Positions 35,737-47,734 of a stretch of 64,000 nucleotides of DNA are shown piece after piece (positions within the stretch are counted from its first letter, which is position 1; each line of letters begins with the position of its first letter). The position numbers were made by a program, and so were the translations under genes. Source of the DNA: Bimastos eiseni (lineage: Eukaryota > Annelida > Clitellata > Crassiclitellata > Lumbricidae); contig OY365806.1 in assembly GCA_959347315.1 (NCBI GenBank), positions 34,523,578 to 34,587,577 on the forward strand, given 5' to 3'. The notes under the pieces are model-generated. The model was given only the letters and a program-made list of their open reading frames with translations, had not been told where the DNA came from and made no database searches.

Positions 35737-38143
35737 ATGCAATGTTTAATGTCTTTTAGGCAATGGTATGTAACGTATTATAATATTATGCAGTGTGCAG
35801 TAATGTTCACACTAAGTTGTTTATTGTCTATTTACAGGTCAGGAGTCCTACATCTTCCGACGAGAAACTGCCAGCCACTTGTAGATGGTATCCAAGCAGC
35901 TGGTTTGACTGAGTGCGGTGCTCAGTTGGTATGGCCAGTTTCTCCATGCGAACACCCGGATGAGTTCGTCCTGGAGGCCCACCTGGGCCGGGCACTCCAG
36001 CAGGAAGTGGCGCACGGTTTCCTGGATGTCACCGCACTCGTCACAGTTCCCGGTCGGATGGCAGTCCCACAGCTTCAGCTGTGGGTTTAGAGGACAATGG
36101 CCCAGCCGGAGTCTGGTGATGGTGACTTCCTTCCTCCGGTTGGGATCTTTGTATTGCTTGGCCATCCCGACGTTCGGCTCCGGGGCTCGGTAATGTGAAC
36201 CAGTGTCGGAGGCGGTCCAGTCAGCTTGCCACCTCCGAAGGAAGTGGTCTTTGTACATCGCTCGAGCTTACTGGAACTCGAGCGTCGTCGGGATGGCGAT
36301 GACGATGACGTCGTTATTTAGCGCTCGCTTGCAGAGGGTGTCAGCGGTCTCGTTTCCCTCGATGCCGATATGTCCGGGGATCCAGACCAGGGTTGGGGTT
36401 GACTGGGTGCGTTGAGCGTAGGCGTCCAGCACGTGAAGCAGTTCCGTGAGCTGCTGTGGTCTGGCAGCGGATTGCTGTCGTTCAACGCTCTGGATCGCGG
36501 CGAGGGAGTTGGAAAGGATGACGAGATGGTGTGCGTCTGCGCTGGTGGCCCATTCCACAGCCCTCGTTAAGGCCTCCAATTCAGCTGCCAGGACCGATGA
36601 GCCGTCGCTCATTCGGCAGCTTTCGTGGTGGCCGCTAGAGGGCACGTAGAATGAGCACGATACCCTACCTGCTGCGTTGTTAGCTCCATCCGTGTAGACA
36701 GCCACTCGCACGTCGTAGGAGCGGGTGTGATCTTTGACCAGGTCCCTCTTTTTCAGAGGGTCGTTCAGGTCGCTGATCTTCTGTGTCAGAGTGGTGTCTA
36801 TCACAGATGGTCGCAGCAGCCACGGTGGTGTTGTGGTGCAGGCGAGCGGTTGGATCGTTGGTGCTTTGATCTCTTGATCGATCAGTCTTGCCTTGATGCG
36901 GATGGGGTCGATGTCGTCGTTGGCGCTTTTCAGCTTCCGACCGCTGATGATGAATTGCGTCGGGTGGTTTGAGATCGCGTTGACCTTCGTGATGAGCTCC
37001 ATCATCAACCGTTGGCGCCGTAGGTCGAGTGGCACTTCTCTGCATTCTACCTGCAGTGCAGCCAGACTCGTTCCTCGGAGCGCCCCAGAAGCGATGCTCA
37101 GTGCCTTGTACTGGATTGTACTAAGCACCTTTTTCTGGTTTCTGGAAGCGCTGTCGTAGGCGACGCAGCCGTAGTCGATGGCGGAGCGGATGAGAGCACG
37201 GTATATCATCAGTAGGGTGTCTTTCGATGCTCCCCAGTGCGAGCCCGCAATAGCGCACATCAGGTTGAGGCGCTTCTTGCAGCGATCAGCGATGTAGCTG
37301 ATGTGGTCGCACCAGGTGAGATGTTGGTCGAAGATCACCCCCAGGAACTTGGTGTTATTGTTGTAGTTTAAGGGAGTGGTCCCGAGCTTCAGCGGTCGGT
37401 GGGCTGCGGGTGTGCCGTTGCGATGGAATTGTACGGCGATGGTTTTGGTTGACGACACCTTGAAGCCCCATTTGTCGAAGTAGGTTTTGAGTTGGTCGAG
37501 GTAGGTTTGGAGATGACACCGATTCACGTCCGGGTTTAGACCAGCTCTCCAGATGGCGCTGTTGTCCGCGTAGAGAGAAAGCCTTACATCGTTCTGTGGC
37601 TCCGGGATGTCGTTCAACATGATGATAAAAAGCACAGGGCTGATGACACTGCCCTGTGGGGATCCGTTCTCCATGAGGAAGAGATCGGACAGCTCTGAGC
37701 CGACGCGGACACGGATGTGTCTGTCGGTCAGGAAGTCCCGGATCCAGTTGAACATTTGACCGGAGATATTGTGCTGCTGTAGCTTCAACAGCAGCCCATC
37801 TGTCAACATTAGATCGAAGGCCTTCTCTAAATCTACGAAGACTCCAGTGAGGCTGTACTTCGAGTGAATGGCGCATTGGATGTCGTCTTGAAGGCGGACG
37901 ATGTGATCCTGGCAGCTTCGCAGTCTGCGGAAACCCGACTGGTGCTTGTTGAAGCGGTGATTGGTTTCCATGTGCCAGGTCAGCCTGTCGGTCACTAACC
38001 GCTCCATCAGTTTGCACAGGACGGATGTCAGTGCAATGGGGCGGTAGGAGTTTCCGTTGTTGGCTGGCTTCTGTGGCTTCTGGATAGGGACAACGATGGA
38101 GTTCTTCCAGCAGGCCGGAAGTTTCTTCCAGCAGGCCGGAAGT
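35442..38143 (-). mobile_element. 5'-truncated non-LTR retrotransposon (I/Jockey-like, RNase H-bearing)
   Basis: A single element runs right to left: RT, RNase H, C-terminal zinc knuckle, then about 400 bp of 3' non-coding DNA containing a (TA)n run. The apurinic endonuclease domain and ORF1 are missing. Truncation at the 5' end is the normal outcome of target-primed reverse transcription. The right junction at 38143/38144 is followed by a 12-bp sequence that also occurs beyond the 3' end. A tandem CTTCCAGCAGGCCGGAAGT duplication lies just inside the 5' junction. Confidence 0.75.
35848..38143 (-). pseudogene. Non-LTR retrotransposon ORF2: reverse transcriptase, RNase H, zinc knuckle (inactivated)
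   Basis: The product would copy element RNA into DNA at a nicked chromosomal target. In order: RT fingers with SYRPIALTSVLCKLMERLV, then GSPQGSVISPVLF, and the catalytic box at about 37561-37572 as YADN instead of YADD; RNase H with YTDGA (near 36690), AELEAL, SNSLAA (36508-36510 is the Asn codon where Asp is usual) and IPGHIGIEGNETAD; then a CX2CX8HX4C knuckle (CDECG..ETVRHFLLEC). One in-frame TAA at 36268-36270 separates RNase H from the knuckle; reading resumes in the same frame. Both Asp-to-Asn changes fit CpG decay (GAC to AAC after C). RNase H position and knuckle point to the I/Jockey/R1 group; the exact clade is open. It is a recent but dead copy. Confidence 0.85.
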
Positions 38144-38155
38144 CGATAACGACGT
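38144..38155. repeat. Right 12-bp direct repeat CGATAACGACGT
   Basis: Partner of 35430-35441. It directly abuts the last retrotransposon-like base, which strengthens the target-duplication reading. Confidence 0.45.
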
Positions 38156-38459
38156 ATTATCCAAAGGTCTTTTAGAGCGTGTCTGGTCAACTGAAAAAAA
38201 GTTTTCAATGACAAATCTTACTAACGGTATTAACTATTTAATTCGGTCATTCACACAAAAGTTACTTCGAAATATGAAAGTACACAATATAATGCAATAT
38301 ATAAGTAAGTCACATGTCATTATAGCATAATAGAATATAAAATAACTCTGTTTCCCATCTGAGCCGATGTAATCAATTGTTACCATGTGCCGCCATCTAA
38401 CGACGTCGTTATTAACTGTCACAATACAGGGCGATCACGACGCTATAATAATATTACAG

Positions 38460-38590
38460 GCCTACATCTAATTTAACCAACTTCGCCACCTAGCAAAAGA
38501 AAGTATGGTCAACCTTATCGGGGATACGGGTTTCGAACTCGGTTAATCAGCTATGCGCCCAAATGTTTTATCCATTATCCAGGCAGGGAA
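38460..38590 (-). mobile_element. tRNA-derived SINE, family 2, copy 1
   Basis: On the minus strand a tRNA-like head has an A-box-like TGGATAAAACATTTGGG and a B box GAGTTCGAAACCC, followed by AAGGTTGACCATAC and CTTTTGCTAGGTGGCG. The same body (AAGGTTGACCAGTCCTTCTT) occurs at 62565-62680. No functional tRNA can be folded. Confidence 0.6.
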
Positions 38591-40615
38591 TAAGGTGTGA
38601 GCGGAATGAGAAAGGTAATGGCAACGAGGGATGGAAGGCTAGAATATGGAAGTGGAGAGGACGGTAAGGCAGGGCAGAAGTCGATAATGGGAGGAGTTCA
38701 GGAGTGGGTTTCTTTCTTCGTTTTTACTTTAACCTTTGGCTATGGGCTTGTCGGGAGATTAAAGGCCTACGCCATGTATGCCTAAGAGGAAATGCTCCAA
38801 TCAAGAAGAAATATGGGGAGGGGATCTACAATTGTTGAGGAATTAAAAAAATTATGGGAGTTTAAAAACGGGAAGGAAGAGAAACTGGATGAAGCTGCTC
38901 CAGTGACTTCGGGGAGGGGATCACTGCGGACGCCCATGCCTCTGATCATAGCAGAAATGGACCATTATCACTTTGCTGGAATATTTGTGTATGTTTTTGT
39001 GTCTGCATGAATTGTATGTCTGTATATGTTCTTCTGTCCTTCTCCTGATCTCTCTGTTTCGCCAAAACCCTTGAGACCTGGAAGAAAACTTGGCCGTCGC
39101 TCTCAGCGGCCACCGACGCATAGTCCTTCCGCTGTAGATCCATTAATAGGTGGCGCTTTGCTACGTCGACTGAAAGCCAACAGTGACCGTCGAAATCTAA
39201 TAAGAGTCTGATTCGACTCTGAACTAAAGATGACAGATGGATCGTGGACAGCGGCAACTCAACGGGATCCGTTCTTCGTATATACATGGAGAAACAGAGA
39301 CACACAATGAGCAGACCTTAATCACATATACACACACATTCTTACCTACGTATGCGACACTTGTGATCCATTCATGTGTAATTGTTGTGTATACAAAGAT
39401 CGCTCACATAGTAATCTCATCTCTTCTGATATAATATGCTGATCTGATCTGATCTGACGAATTTTGGAAAGCGTTATGATCGAAGTACCAGCGCTCGTGA
39501 ATAAACTGGCGCCCAGCGCTTGGCTTTCGAGTGGTGCTTTTTAAATTTGGAGATTAGGATTGCGAAAGCACACAACGAATGAATCGATGCAGGTCGTAAA
39601 ATTGCTTTCTTTAATCCCCTAATCGACTTCGTGGACATTTGACTTATCACGGCTTTCAGAAGGTCAGAGGGGACCAGGAGGTCTGCATAGGGTGCCAGAG
39701 GGTCACAAGTATACAGGAGGTCAGAAGGTCAGGATGAGAGACCAATAAACAATCTGAGAAAGATTAAATTTGACTCTGCGCTTGAACGATTCATTAGAAT
39801 TATGCATATTGTGCCTATGTGCAACTTCCGTGAATATAATCTTCATAATATCTAATTTTTCATTGGCAAATAAGAACATATATAGCATTTCGATATATAT
39901 ATACGCAAATATATGTATACGCAACCAGATATACATATATATATGTATAATATATATGCATGTAGGCTTATGTATGTGATATGGCATAGGCTGATGGCAA
40001 GTATCATAGTTGATTTGATCGACGTGATTCTATTGAGGACGGTGCCAGAAATTGGCGCCATTCATAGAGGCGGGAAATTGCAGCCGACGCCCGCAAGAAT
40101 ATTGCCTTTGTCGAATGAGAATTGAATGTATATGTAGGCACGAAAGCTCTGTATAAATGCAAGTATATATATATATATACAAACTACCAAAGGCAAATGT
40201 TTGGATATTGTATATGATTGTAATCGGGGTCTATGTAAATGTGAGTAGGTCTGTATTTTAATCATGGTCAGAGAGTATTCCTAGCGTCTTCTTCGATTGT
40301 GTGTAGATTTCCAATGTGAAAAGACGCTGGGTTTAATAAAACAAATTATGAAATGGATGAAGATTTGAAGATGTGATTGAACAGATTGGAAGAAAGTGGA
40401 TTCGTTCGGCTTCCGTGTGGAATGATCTTGGTTGCTGAGGGTAGGAGGAGGCTGCGGCTGCTGAAGACGAACGATTTCATGTCATCTCTAATCGTCGAAA
40501 TTGAAGAGACGTGTTTCGCTGTGGGCTTTGGATGAATGCGTTCGCTAGATGGATTATTCTATTACTCGATGTGAAAGGTCTGCTAAATGCGCTGCATAAA
40601 TGGTATAACGACAAG
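38591..40615. other. Unassigned DNA
   Basis: GATCT repeats at 39440-39460, short AGGTCAGAAGGTCAG repeats at 39655-39735, and AT-rich microsatellites at 39890-39960 and 40164-40180. No gene recognised. Confidence 0.4.
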
Positions 40616-41275
40616 ACACAAACATACACGAATACATCAATGCATCTAGATAGGCACACAAATATGTATATCTATATATGCATACTCACGAGCATATACA
40701 TACATACATTTACACATACATACATACATACAAATATACATACATACATACAAATATACATACATACATACAAATATACATACATACATACAAATATACA
40801 TACATACAAATATACATACATACATACAAATATACATACATACATTTACACATACATACATACATACAAATATACATACATACATACAAATATACATACA
40901 TACATACAAATATACATACATACATACATACAAATATACATACATACATTTACACATACATACATACATACAAATATACATACATACATTTACACATACA
41001 TACATACATACATACAAATATACATACATACATTTACACATACATACACACATACAAATATACATACATACATACAAATATACATACATACATACAAATA
41101 TACATACATACATACAAATATACATACATACATACAAATATACATACATACATTTTACACATACATACAAATATACATACATATATACAAATATACATAC
41201 ATACAGTCATGCACACAGAAATACATACATGCGCATATGCATACACGCACACATGAAACAAGCATACACGCATTG
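40616..41275. repeat. (CATA)n minisatellite with a 16-20-bp higher unit (CATACAAATATA)
   Basis: Over about 650 bp the motif ACATACATACATACAAATAT recurs, with occasional CATTTACACATA inserts. Long ORFs (258 and 192 codons, plus strand; 178, minus) are produced by the repeat and encode only HTYI/CMYV strings. Confidence 0.95.
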
Positions 41276-41292
41276 TTGATTTTATAATGACT

Positions 41293-41385
41293 CCATTCCA
41301 TATCAAAGATGATTTGTTGTCGCCCTCCTCCTTTCTCCAGGCTTGGGAATGGCACTTTCAAAGTCCAAACAGAGGCGGAGTTACA
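41293..41385. repeat. Dispersed 85-bp repeat, copy 2
   Basis: Partner of 27957-28043 in the same orientation. Both copies lie next to CATA-type microsatellites. Confidence 0.5.
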
Positions 41386-41389
41386 TGCA

Positions 41390-41640
41390 TACACACATAT
41401 ATACAATACATATATATACATTGATGCACACATTCAAGCATGCAATCTTGCATACATACATACATGCATACATACATACATACGTATATACATACATACA
41501 GACATACATACATACATACATACATACTTACATACATACATAGTTACTTACATACATACATACATACATACATAGATGCATACATACATACATAGTTACT
41601 TACATACATACATACATACATAGATGCATACATACTCGAA
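41390..41640. repeat. (ACAT)n array with duplicated TAGTTACTTACATACA block
   Basis: A tetranucleotide array in which a segment of about 50 bp, including ATAGTTACTTACATAC and ATAGATGCATACAT, is duplicated in tandem (about 41539-41585 and 41591-41635). Confidence 0.9.
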
Positions 41641-42109
41641 AACCGTGATGATACATACATAAACATGCATGCATTGTATATATATACATAATTAGACATG
41701 TTGTCGCTCATGGTGCAACCTAGCGGTATATCAGTCATAAGCATATATGTCTGCTTGCCGCTAGTATTCGCACCGCAGTCGAAAAATCATTAAACAACCT
41801 CTCATCAGTGAGTTCTGCATATGTCTGAAAATAATTTCATTACACACAGACAAGTGAGGCTGGGCATGAAAGTTTGATGGTGATGAGGTTGAGGCATAAT
41901 GAATGCATCGTCTAAAGAGACGAAATTCGATTAAGTCTGTTTACTCACTGCATGACCTCAGACTCAGTGTGAATTTCTGAGTGATATCAGGGTCCGGAAA
42001 ACACCAGCACCGGCAATGAGGCACTAAGGCACACACACATACACACACCCACACTCACCTACATACACAGTTACACACAGCTACATCTACACACAGACAC
42101 ATACACCTA

Positions 42110-42250
42110 CACACACATATATATATATATATTTATATATATATATATTTATATATATATATATTTATATACATATATATATTTATATATATATATTTAT
42201 ATATATATATATTTATATATATATATTTATATATATATATCTATATATGT
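42110..42250. repeat. AT-rich minisatellite (TATATATATATTTATA)
   Basis: TA dinucleotides interrupted at regular spacing by TTT, giving a unit of about 16-18 bp repeated seven or eight times. Confidence 0.9.
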
Positions 42251-42513
42251 AGGTATTCAGATACAGATACAGACATATAGATTTATGTGTTAAATGTGTG
42301 CGTACTTACCTTACCTTGCCTTTCCTTCTGCATGAATCAGTCTATCACTTTAGCTTTGAGAATCTTTGGTTTTATGTTGAACTGGATCAGATCAGACAGA
42401 TCATTAAATCGGATCAGATGACATCATCTCATTCTACACATCTGCACAACTACATTCTTATCCATACTCACATCAGCCTGACTGACTGACTCATTATTTA
42501 CTTACTCAGTCAT

Positions 42514-42555
42514 TGAATGAATGAATGAATGAATGAATGAACGAATGAATGAATG
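42514..42555. repeat. (AATG)n microsatellite, possible LINE tail
   Basis: GAATGAATGAATGAATG for about 40 bp. The same unit forms the tail of the LINE at 29868, but no 3' UTR similarity is evident here. Confidence 0.7.
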
Positions 42556-43914
42556 GATATTGGTACACAGACATTCCGTATGTTACTGCATATGAATGAA
42601 TTATTAGGAGGCCGGCGAGGTGGTCAAACAATGGCATCAATCACTGCAGTATCACTGATAACACTAAACTAAATTGGATAATATTCTTATATCTATACAT
42701 ATATACATATATATTATATATATATGGGTGATCCAAAGACGATGAAATATAAATGCATGTGCATAGATAAGCTTAACAGTTATATACATAGGTTCATATG
42801 TATGCATTAATTTGCATATATGTGACAGCTATATGTAGATAGATGTCGAATCATGATCATGTAAACCTCTCAAGTCCACTTCTTGGAATCTCAGCCAAGA
42901 TATCAGTTGCAGTTATCTTACAATCTGACAGACTATCTGCATGAAGTATACATGTACATGTGCATATATGCATGCATACATACATACATACGTACATACA
43001 TACATAATTCATGTATAAATACATACACTTATGTACAAAGTAGTACATGCTTGCAGACATACTTACTAGCTTGCATATACGTATATATGCGTATGTATAT
43101 AAATAAATAAATAAATATATATATCGATATATATGTATTCATACTCATACGTACATGTATACATGGCCGCATACAATAAAATAAACATGGCATACATAAT
43201 TATAGGAATGGTAGAAACAAAGCAGGCTACATGTAAGGCTCTATGGGTTTAATTTCTCTTAGTATTTGTCTCTGATTTGGTTTTCTATACTACTCTACTC
43301 AAATTTAAGTATGGCTGACACAAGATCTTCATTAATCGTCTTCGATAAACCACTGCATGATTCAAACTGGCGCTGTTTAGACTAGCAAGTGCTGGAGGGG
43401 GCAAGACCGGATGGCATGCAGGCACCGATCAGAGGGTGTATACCCAGCTGGGACTGTAGGCTCGTTTCCGGTATCAGGGCAATCAGCTATCGATTGTAAA
43501 TATCATCTTCTATCACCCTGACAAGCTCTCAATCTGAGCTCGTTACATTCTTCAAAAGAAAGCGCAACTGTCTGGTTACGAGCATACACGATTCTCGTTA
43601 CTTCGTGTCTTTAAGCGACATTAATCACAGCTGATGGGCATATACCATCTGCGCCATTCAGTACCTAGGTTCGTTCTGCTGCATCTACATAGGTACGTGT
43701 CTACATTGGGTAAGTTGGTAGGCAGGCCCGTAGATACATAGGCACGTAGGCAGGCAGGAAGGTGTGTGTGCACACACGATACATACATTGTTGGTACATG
43801 TGTACATATATAGGTTTCACGTAAGTGTGTGAGCGCGTGTGTGTTCAATCGGCGAAATGTGCGATGACTCGGCCATCTAACGGTCGTTATTTGAATAATA
43901 ACAGCTGTGCAGAG
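42556..43914. other. Unassigned DNA
   Basis: TA-rich stretches at 42700-42725 and 43080-43135 and a short CATACATACATA run at 42975-43005. No gene recognised. Confidence 0.4.
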
Positions 43915-43995
43915 GAGAGACGAAGTGGCGTAGTGGTACATAAACAGTGCGAGGGTCGAATCCGGGTCGAGTTGAATGGTTTGTCGATTCAGCGG
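43915..43995 (+). mobile_element. tRNA-derived SINE head
   Basis: An A-box-like TGGCGTAGTGGTACATAA and a B box GAGGGTCGAATCCGGG occur at tRNA-like spacing. The flanks do not close an acceptor stem, so it is a SINE head or tRNA pseudogene, not a tRNA gene. Confidence 0.5.
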
Positions 43996-44129
43996 AAAAC
44001 GAGTTAGACCTAGGAGACGTTGTATCCAGGAGACAGGCACTCAGTTGATGCCCCTTCGTCGTCGATTCAGAAACGCATAAATCGCACTGGGTTGGGGAAA
44101 GGCCAAGATTTGCACAGGTTAGGGAAAGC

Positions 44130-44160
<31 letters not shown>

Positions 44161-45617
44161 GTATATATATGCCCTAAAGCAGGGTGTGATTTGTGGAACG
44201 TAAAAACTCCATCTGTCAGGCTTAGACCGATTTCAGTGATTGGTACATGCAGATGCATCCTTGTGCATTACTACGAGTGGCTCTATAAAAGTTCATCGAA
44301 TAGATTAATTTAGACGACTAGCAATGACTTTATTTGTAGGTGGACGTCATTCTTCTTCGGCTGACATTGTCGACCGTTTCTGACACAGCTGGAGGACGAT
44401 GCGGTGGAGAAGGAAGCAGAGAAGTGGACGGAAAACAAAGAAAAGAACGAAGAAGATGCGAAGGCAGAAGATTTGAGTATTGGGTGGAGGAAGATAAAGA
44501 ATTTCAGAGGACAGCAACAAATAGAGGCATGAAGGGGATAAGAATATAAAGAAGGGGCGAAAGGATAAGCAGAGGAAAGGAATAGGAGAAGGAGGAGGAG
44601 GAGGAGGAGAAGGAGGACATGAAGGAGAGGGAGGAGAATGTTGTGGTTGCTGAGCGTGGTGAGGCGTTTGGCGATGTTGAAGCGTCCGTGTATTTATCAT
44701 CTGGCGTTGCTGGTCGCAGTTTGGCCAGGGAAACTGCATGCGCTGGACGTTGTCTCTGTCGACTGAAGAGGTCGTTCATCTGACAGACGAACACCGATTG
44801 ACAGACAGACGGACGGACGGACAACCAGACGGACAGACGGACAGACGGACAGACGGACAGACGTAAGGTACGACGAACGATGAATTGTGCATGTGGCCGT
44901 TGGAATGGCGAACAAACCAACAATGACAATCACTGGCAACGAACCGTGCAGGAGAATTGTGGCTATTTGACAGTAGAGTTGGCTGGCGGTATTTCTTCAA
45001 AGAGAGAGGATGGCTGGAACTGTATGTATCGAAACGGAGTGAGTGTCTTTAGTAGCCAGCGATGGCTAACGCCACACTGTACATGACGCTAATGAAAACA
45101 TACAAACAGAACGGATAGTTTACAAACTTAACTTACCGCTCGATGCCGGATTTTTATCCGCTTTGACTGCATAAGAGATGGCTAATTATTCTGGCTAAAT
45201 TCTGGCTAATTACAGCGACTATGGCGACCGGATTCATTGTGAGGGTGCACGTAATTACACGATATTGTTGTCTAACTGATGTCTGTTAAATGTAGACATT
45301 GGTGTGACCTGTTTAGTCATGATCGCATTTCCAGGGCCATAAAGCATTCCGTCAGTTCTCTGGCCAGACATCATTAGCACTGCGTTTCATGGTAATCGAG
45401 GAAACTGCCTGGATGCAGGCAACGGTGCTTCTATCGGCGGTGGACTTAATGATTGCACAGCTCGTGTCTAGATGCGAGAAACATTTTATGAGCCACAGAT
45501 TCTGCATGTAAGCCTCGTTATACAACTGAAATGAAACGCCACAGCTTCATATTCTGCCGGAAGTTCTAAGGGTTAGTTTGGGATTATTGAATCGAAAGAA
45601 CTCGAAAGAACCACGCG
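43996..45617. other. Unassigned DNA with simple repeats
   Basis: An (AT)n run at 44130-44170, (GGA)n at 44575-44640 and (GACG/GACA)n at 44793-44865. ORFs across them are artefacts. The stretch precedes the putative signal-peptide exon and may hold its promoter, but no core promoter element is clear. Confidence 0.4.
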
Positions 45618-45708
45618 ATGGATTCAGCAGCTGCTCACGTGGTTGAATCGGGTCCACTGCGATACGTTCTGCTGTGGGCTGCACTGGTTTCCACCGTAAT
45701 CGCTAAAG
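45618..45708 (+). CDS. Putative first coding exon: signal peptide of a secreted or membrane protein
   Basis: ATG at 45618 opens 30 codons. A short N-terminal region (MDSAAAHVVESGPLRY) is followed by a hydrophobic core VLLWAALVSTVIA, and Ala-x-Ala-like sites suit signal peptidase after VIA. The exon ends AAAG at 45708, directly before GTGAGA, a strong splice donor. It leaves one base over, so the intron is phase 1, the usual phase after signal-peptide exons in animals (general knowledge). The product would enter the secretory pathway. The next exon is uncertain; the best candidate in phase within the window is 50002-50309. It could also be a chance hydrophobic ORF next to a GT. Confidence 0.5.
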
Positions 45709-45714
45709 GTGAGA
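45709..45714 (+). other. Splice donor GTGAGA
   Basis: It follows AAAG and matches the animal donor consensus (AG|GTRAG) at all key positions. Confidence 0.5.
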
Positions 45715-46396
45715 CATTGCCTAATTAACGGTTGCAGGCTCACCCTTTGGCTCTGGGCTTCAAACAGCGCTAGACCTTAACCGTGTCTTCTTTCACATTT
45801 TTACATTTCTGTATTCATTAAGTCGTACTTCTGTTATGAGGATATGCTCCATAGTTCTAACAAGCTTATCATTGTGATACCGTCTGTGAAACGCCCTGGG
45901 CTTCATACCACCATCATGACTTATTATTGACCGCAGTCAAAATTGATCCTACATATCCAAAATGGTTGAAAGAGTTGTCTGTTTGCAAATTGCATCCTTC
46001 CTTGAATCTATCTCATTTTATCCCCTCCCACCTTATACACCTCTCACCACCACCCACCACCACCAGACGAGATCTTCTCTATGTAGACACTTATAACGCG
46101 TCTATATATTCACTGATGCGTTTGAGGTCAAAGGCATGTGACGTTGCTTGCTATTTCTGACAGATAGATAGATCATTCTATTATTGTACAGCACTTTGGG
46201 ACTTCTTTTGGGACTCTCGCCACCCCACTGGAAATGTTTCAACCTCCCTGACCGCTCATATGCTGGGAGCTTAAGGTTCTCCTTGATTCTCTTTACTCTT
46301 TGGCCTCTCGCCAGGAGCTATCTTAACCCCGCTTCTTTATAATTTTACGGATGGTTAGAGTCGTATGCTAAAGCAAATGAGTTACCAGTCATCAAT
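45715..46396. other. Unassigned DNA, possible intron
   Basis: The stretch contains CACCACCCACCACCACCA at 46048-46067 and GATAGATAGATC at 46162-46173, followed by CAGCACTTTGGGACTT-type sequence that could be the edge of the LINE copy that follows. Confidence 0.35.
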
Positions 46397-46810
46397 ATGC
46401 TGACGACGCTCTCTATGGCCTACGTTCATGACCTGGCTGCAGCAGCAGCATCAGCGGCTGCCCTCCTAGAAGATCAGATTGTGCAAGCGTCTGAGGAGCT
46501 GCTTTGGTGTCCTCAAACCGTATTCGTTCGAACTCTTGGTAAAAGCCAATTTATTTGGCTTATTCGTCGGATTAAAGTCTTCAAGATTGAACTTTCTGTG
46601 CTTCGCCGGTCATGTCCTCGCATTACATTCTCTATCCCTGTGTGAGACTGAGGCATCACTCTTGACCAAGAGCTAACGTCTCTTAACCGTGTAAACAATA
46701 TCTGTCGTACATGTTACCATCACATCTGAAACTATTACATCTGTCAGATCCGTTCCATGCGTCAAGGACGATTTACTACGCACAGACAGCTTCTGCACTC
46801 ATCCACACCT
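46397..46810 (+). pseudogene. CR1/L2-like LINE reverse transcriptase fragment, degenerate
   Basis: One frame reads KSQFIWLIRRIKVFKIELSV and a shifted frame continues with GITLDQELTSLNRVNNICRT, then CYHHI, a stop, QIRSMRQGRFTT. This follows the CR1/L2 RT order KTQFIWLG, then LGVTLDxELTF and a helix xxVNxICRxCYYHLRxLRQIR (family knowledge). Several frameshifts and stops show decay. If the putative secreted-protein gene is real, this lies in its first intron on the same strand. Confidence 0.65.
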
Positions 46811-47734
46811 TCATTTTCTTCAGCATCGATCAGTATCTATTCTGGCCTGACCTCTTCTCCTACCTTGAAACTACAGTCTGTTCGTAATTCTTCTCCTGCT
46901 TGATGCCTGACAATGTTGGCGTCCCAAAATTTGGTAACATACATGTGTAATATACATGTATACATGCATTATGCATGGCATAATATACTTAAATATTATA
47001 CCTACATGTGTGATACCTTTAACTGGTTTCCAATCTAAACCTTAGTGCACACAATTTAAGAATGTAGCTTTCGTGTGAAACTGTTTGGTAAGAGTTGCCC
47101 ATCGTATCTTGGTTCAGTGTGTATATATTTCTGATTAATCTGGTATATATACCGAATGACCCTTCCTTTCGGTCGATCCCTTCCTCTCTACACTCAGCGC
47201 CCCAGTCGTAGGGGTGGAGGGCGGACAAGAAGCAGCAAGCTTCCACTTCTGCCAGAAACAAAGTAAATCCTGAATAATTGGCGTCGTGCGTATGACGCGT
47301 GTATCTGCTAAGTAGGCTCTGTATGTCGACGGAAGACTTATTTTCCGGGATATCAGGTTTTCGTCGTCTTCTTTCTCTTCTCCCTCCTCCTCCTCATTCT
47401 CTATTTCTCCAGATAAGCATGAACATCTTCATTTTGAACGAGCAGCTGTTGCTCTGCCTTCCCGCCTCCTACACATATGCTCACGGTATAATCTCTGAGA
47501 CCCATAGCAATTAACGTTCTTCATAGCACCATCGTTGAGCAATAATCTGATCACAACTACTCTGTTCGTCATTCGCTTGAAATCTCTCCTCGTTGAGTGA
47601 GTTTCTCCTTGTTCGGTCGGAAGAGCAACTGACTGGTTTTTTTCCAGTGAAGTTGCGCTTCTTAAATTTCATTTACGTTACGTTGAATTTACAGACTATC
47701 GGTCGTTTATTCTCAAATTCACTTGAAACTTAGG
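46811..47734. other. Unassigned DNA
   Basis: No motif recognised. TC-rich CTTCTCCCTCCTCCTCC lies near 47377. Confidence 0.35.

Noticed and set aside
35737..36090. Plus-strand ORF preceded by TTTACAG, resembling a spliced exon
   Set aside because: It is the antisense of the retrotransposon C-terminal region, which has clear RNase H and zinc-knuckle motifs on the minus strand.
37355..38164. 269-codon minus-strand ORF overlapping the reverse transcriptase
   Set aside because: Shadow frame of the RT ORF; Pro/Arg-rich with no motif.
40511..41287. 258-codon plus-strand ORF and overlapping 192- and 178-codon ORFs
   Set aside because: They translate only the CATA/CAAATATA minisatellite (HTYI or CMYV strings) and have counterparts in several frames.
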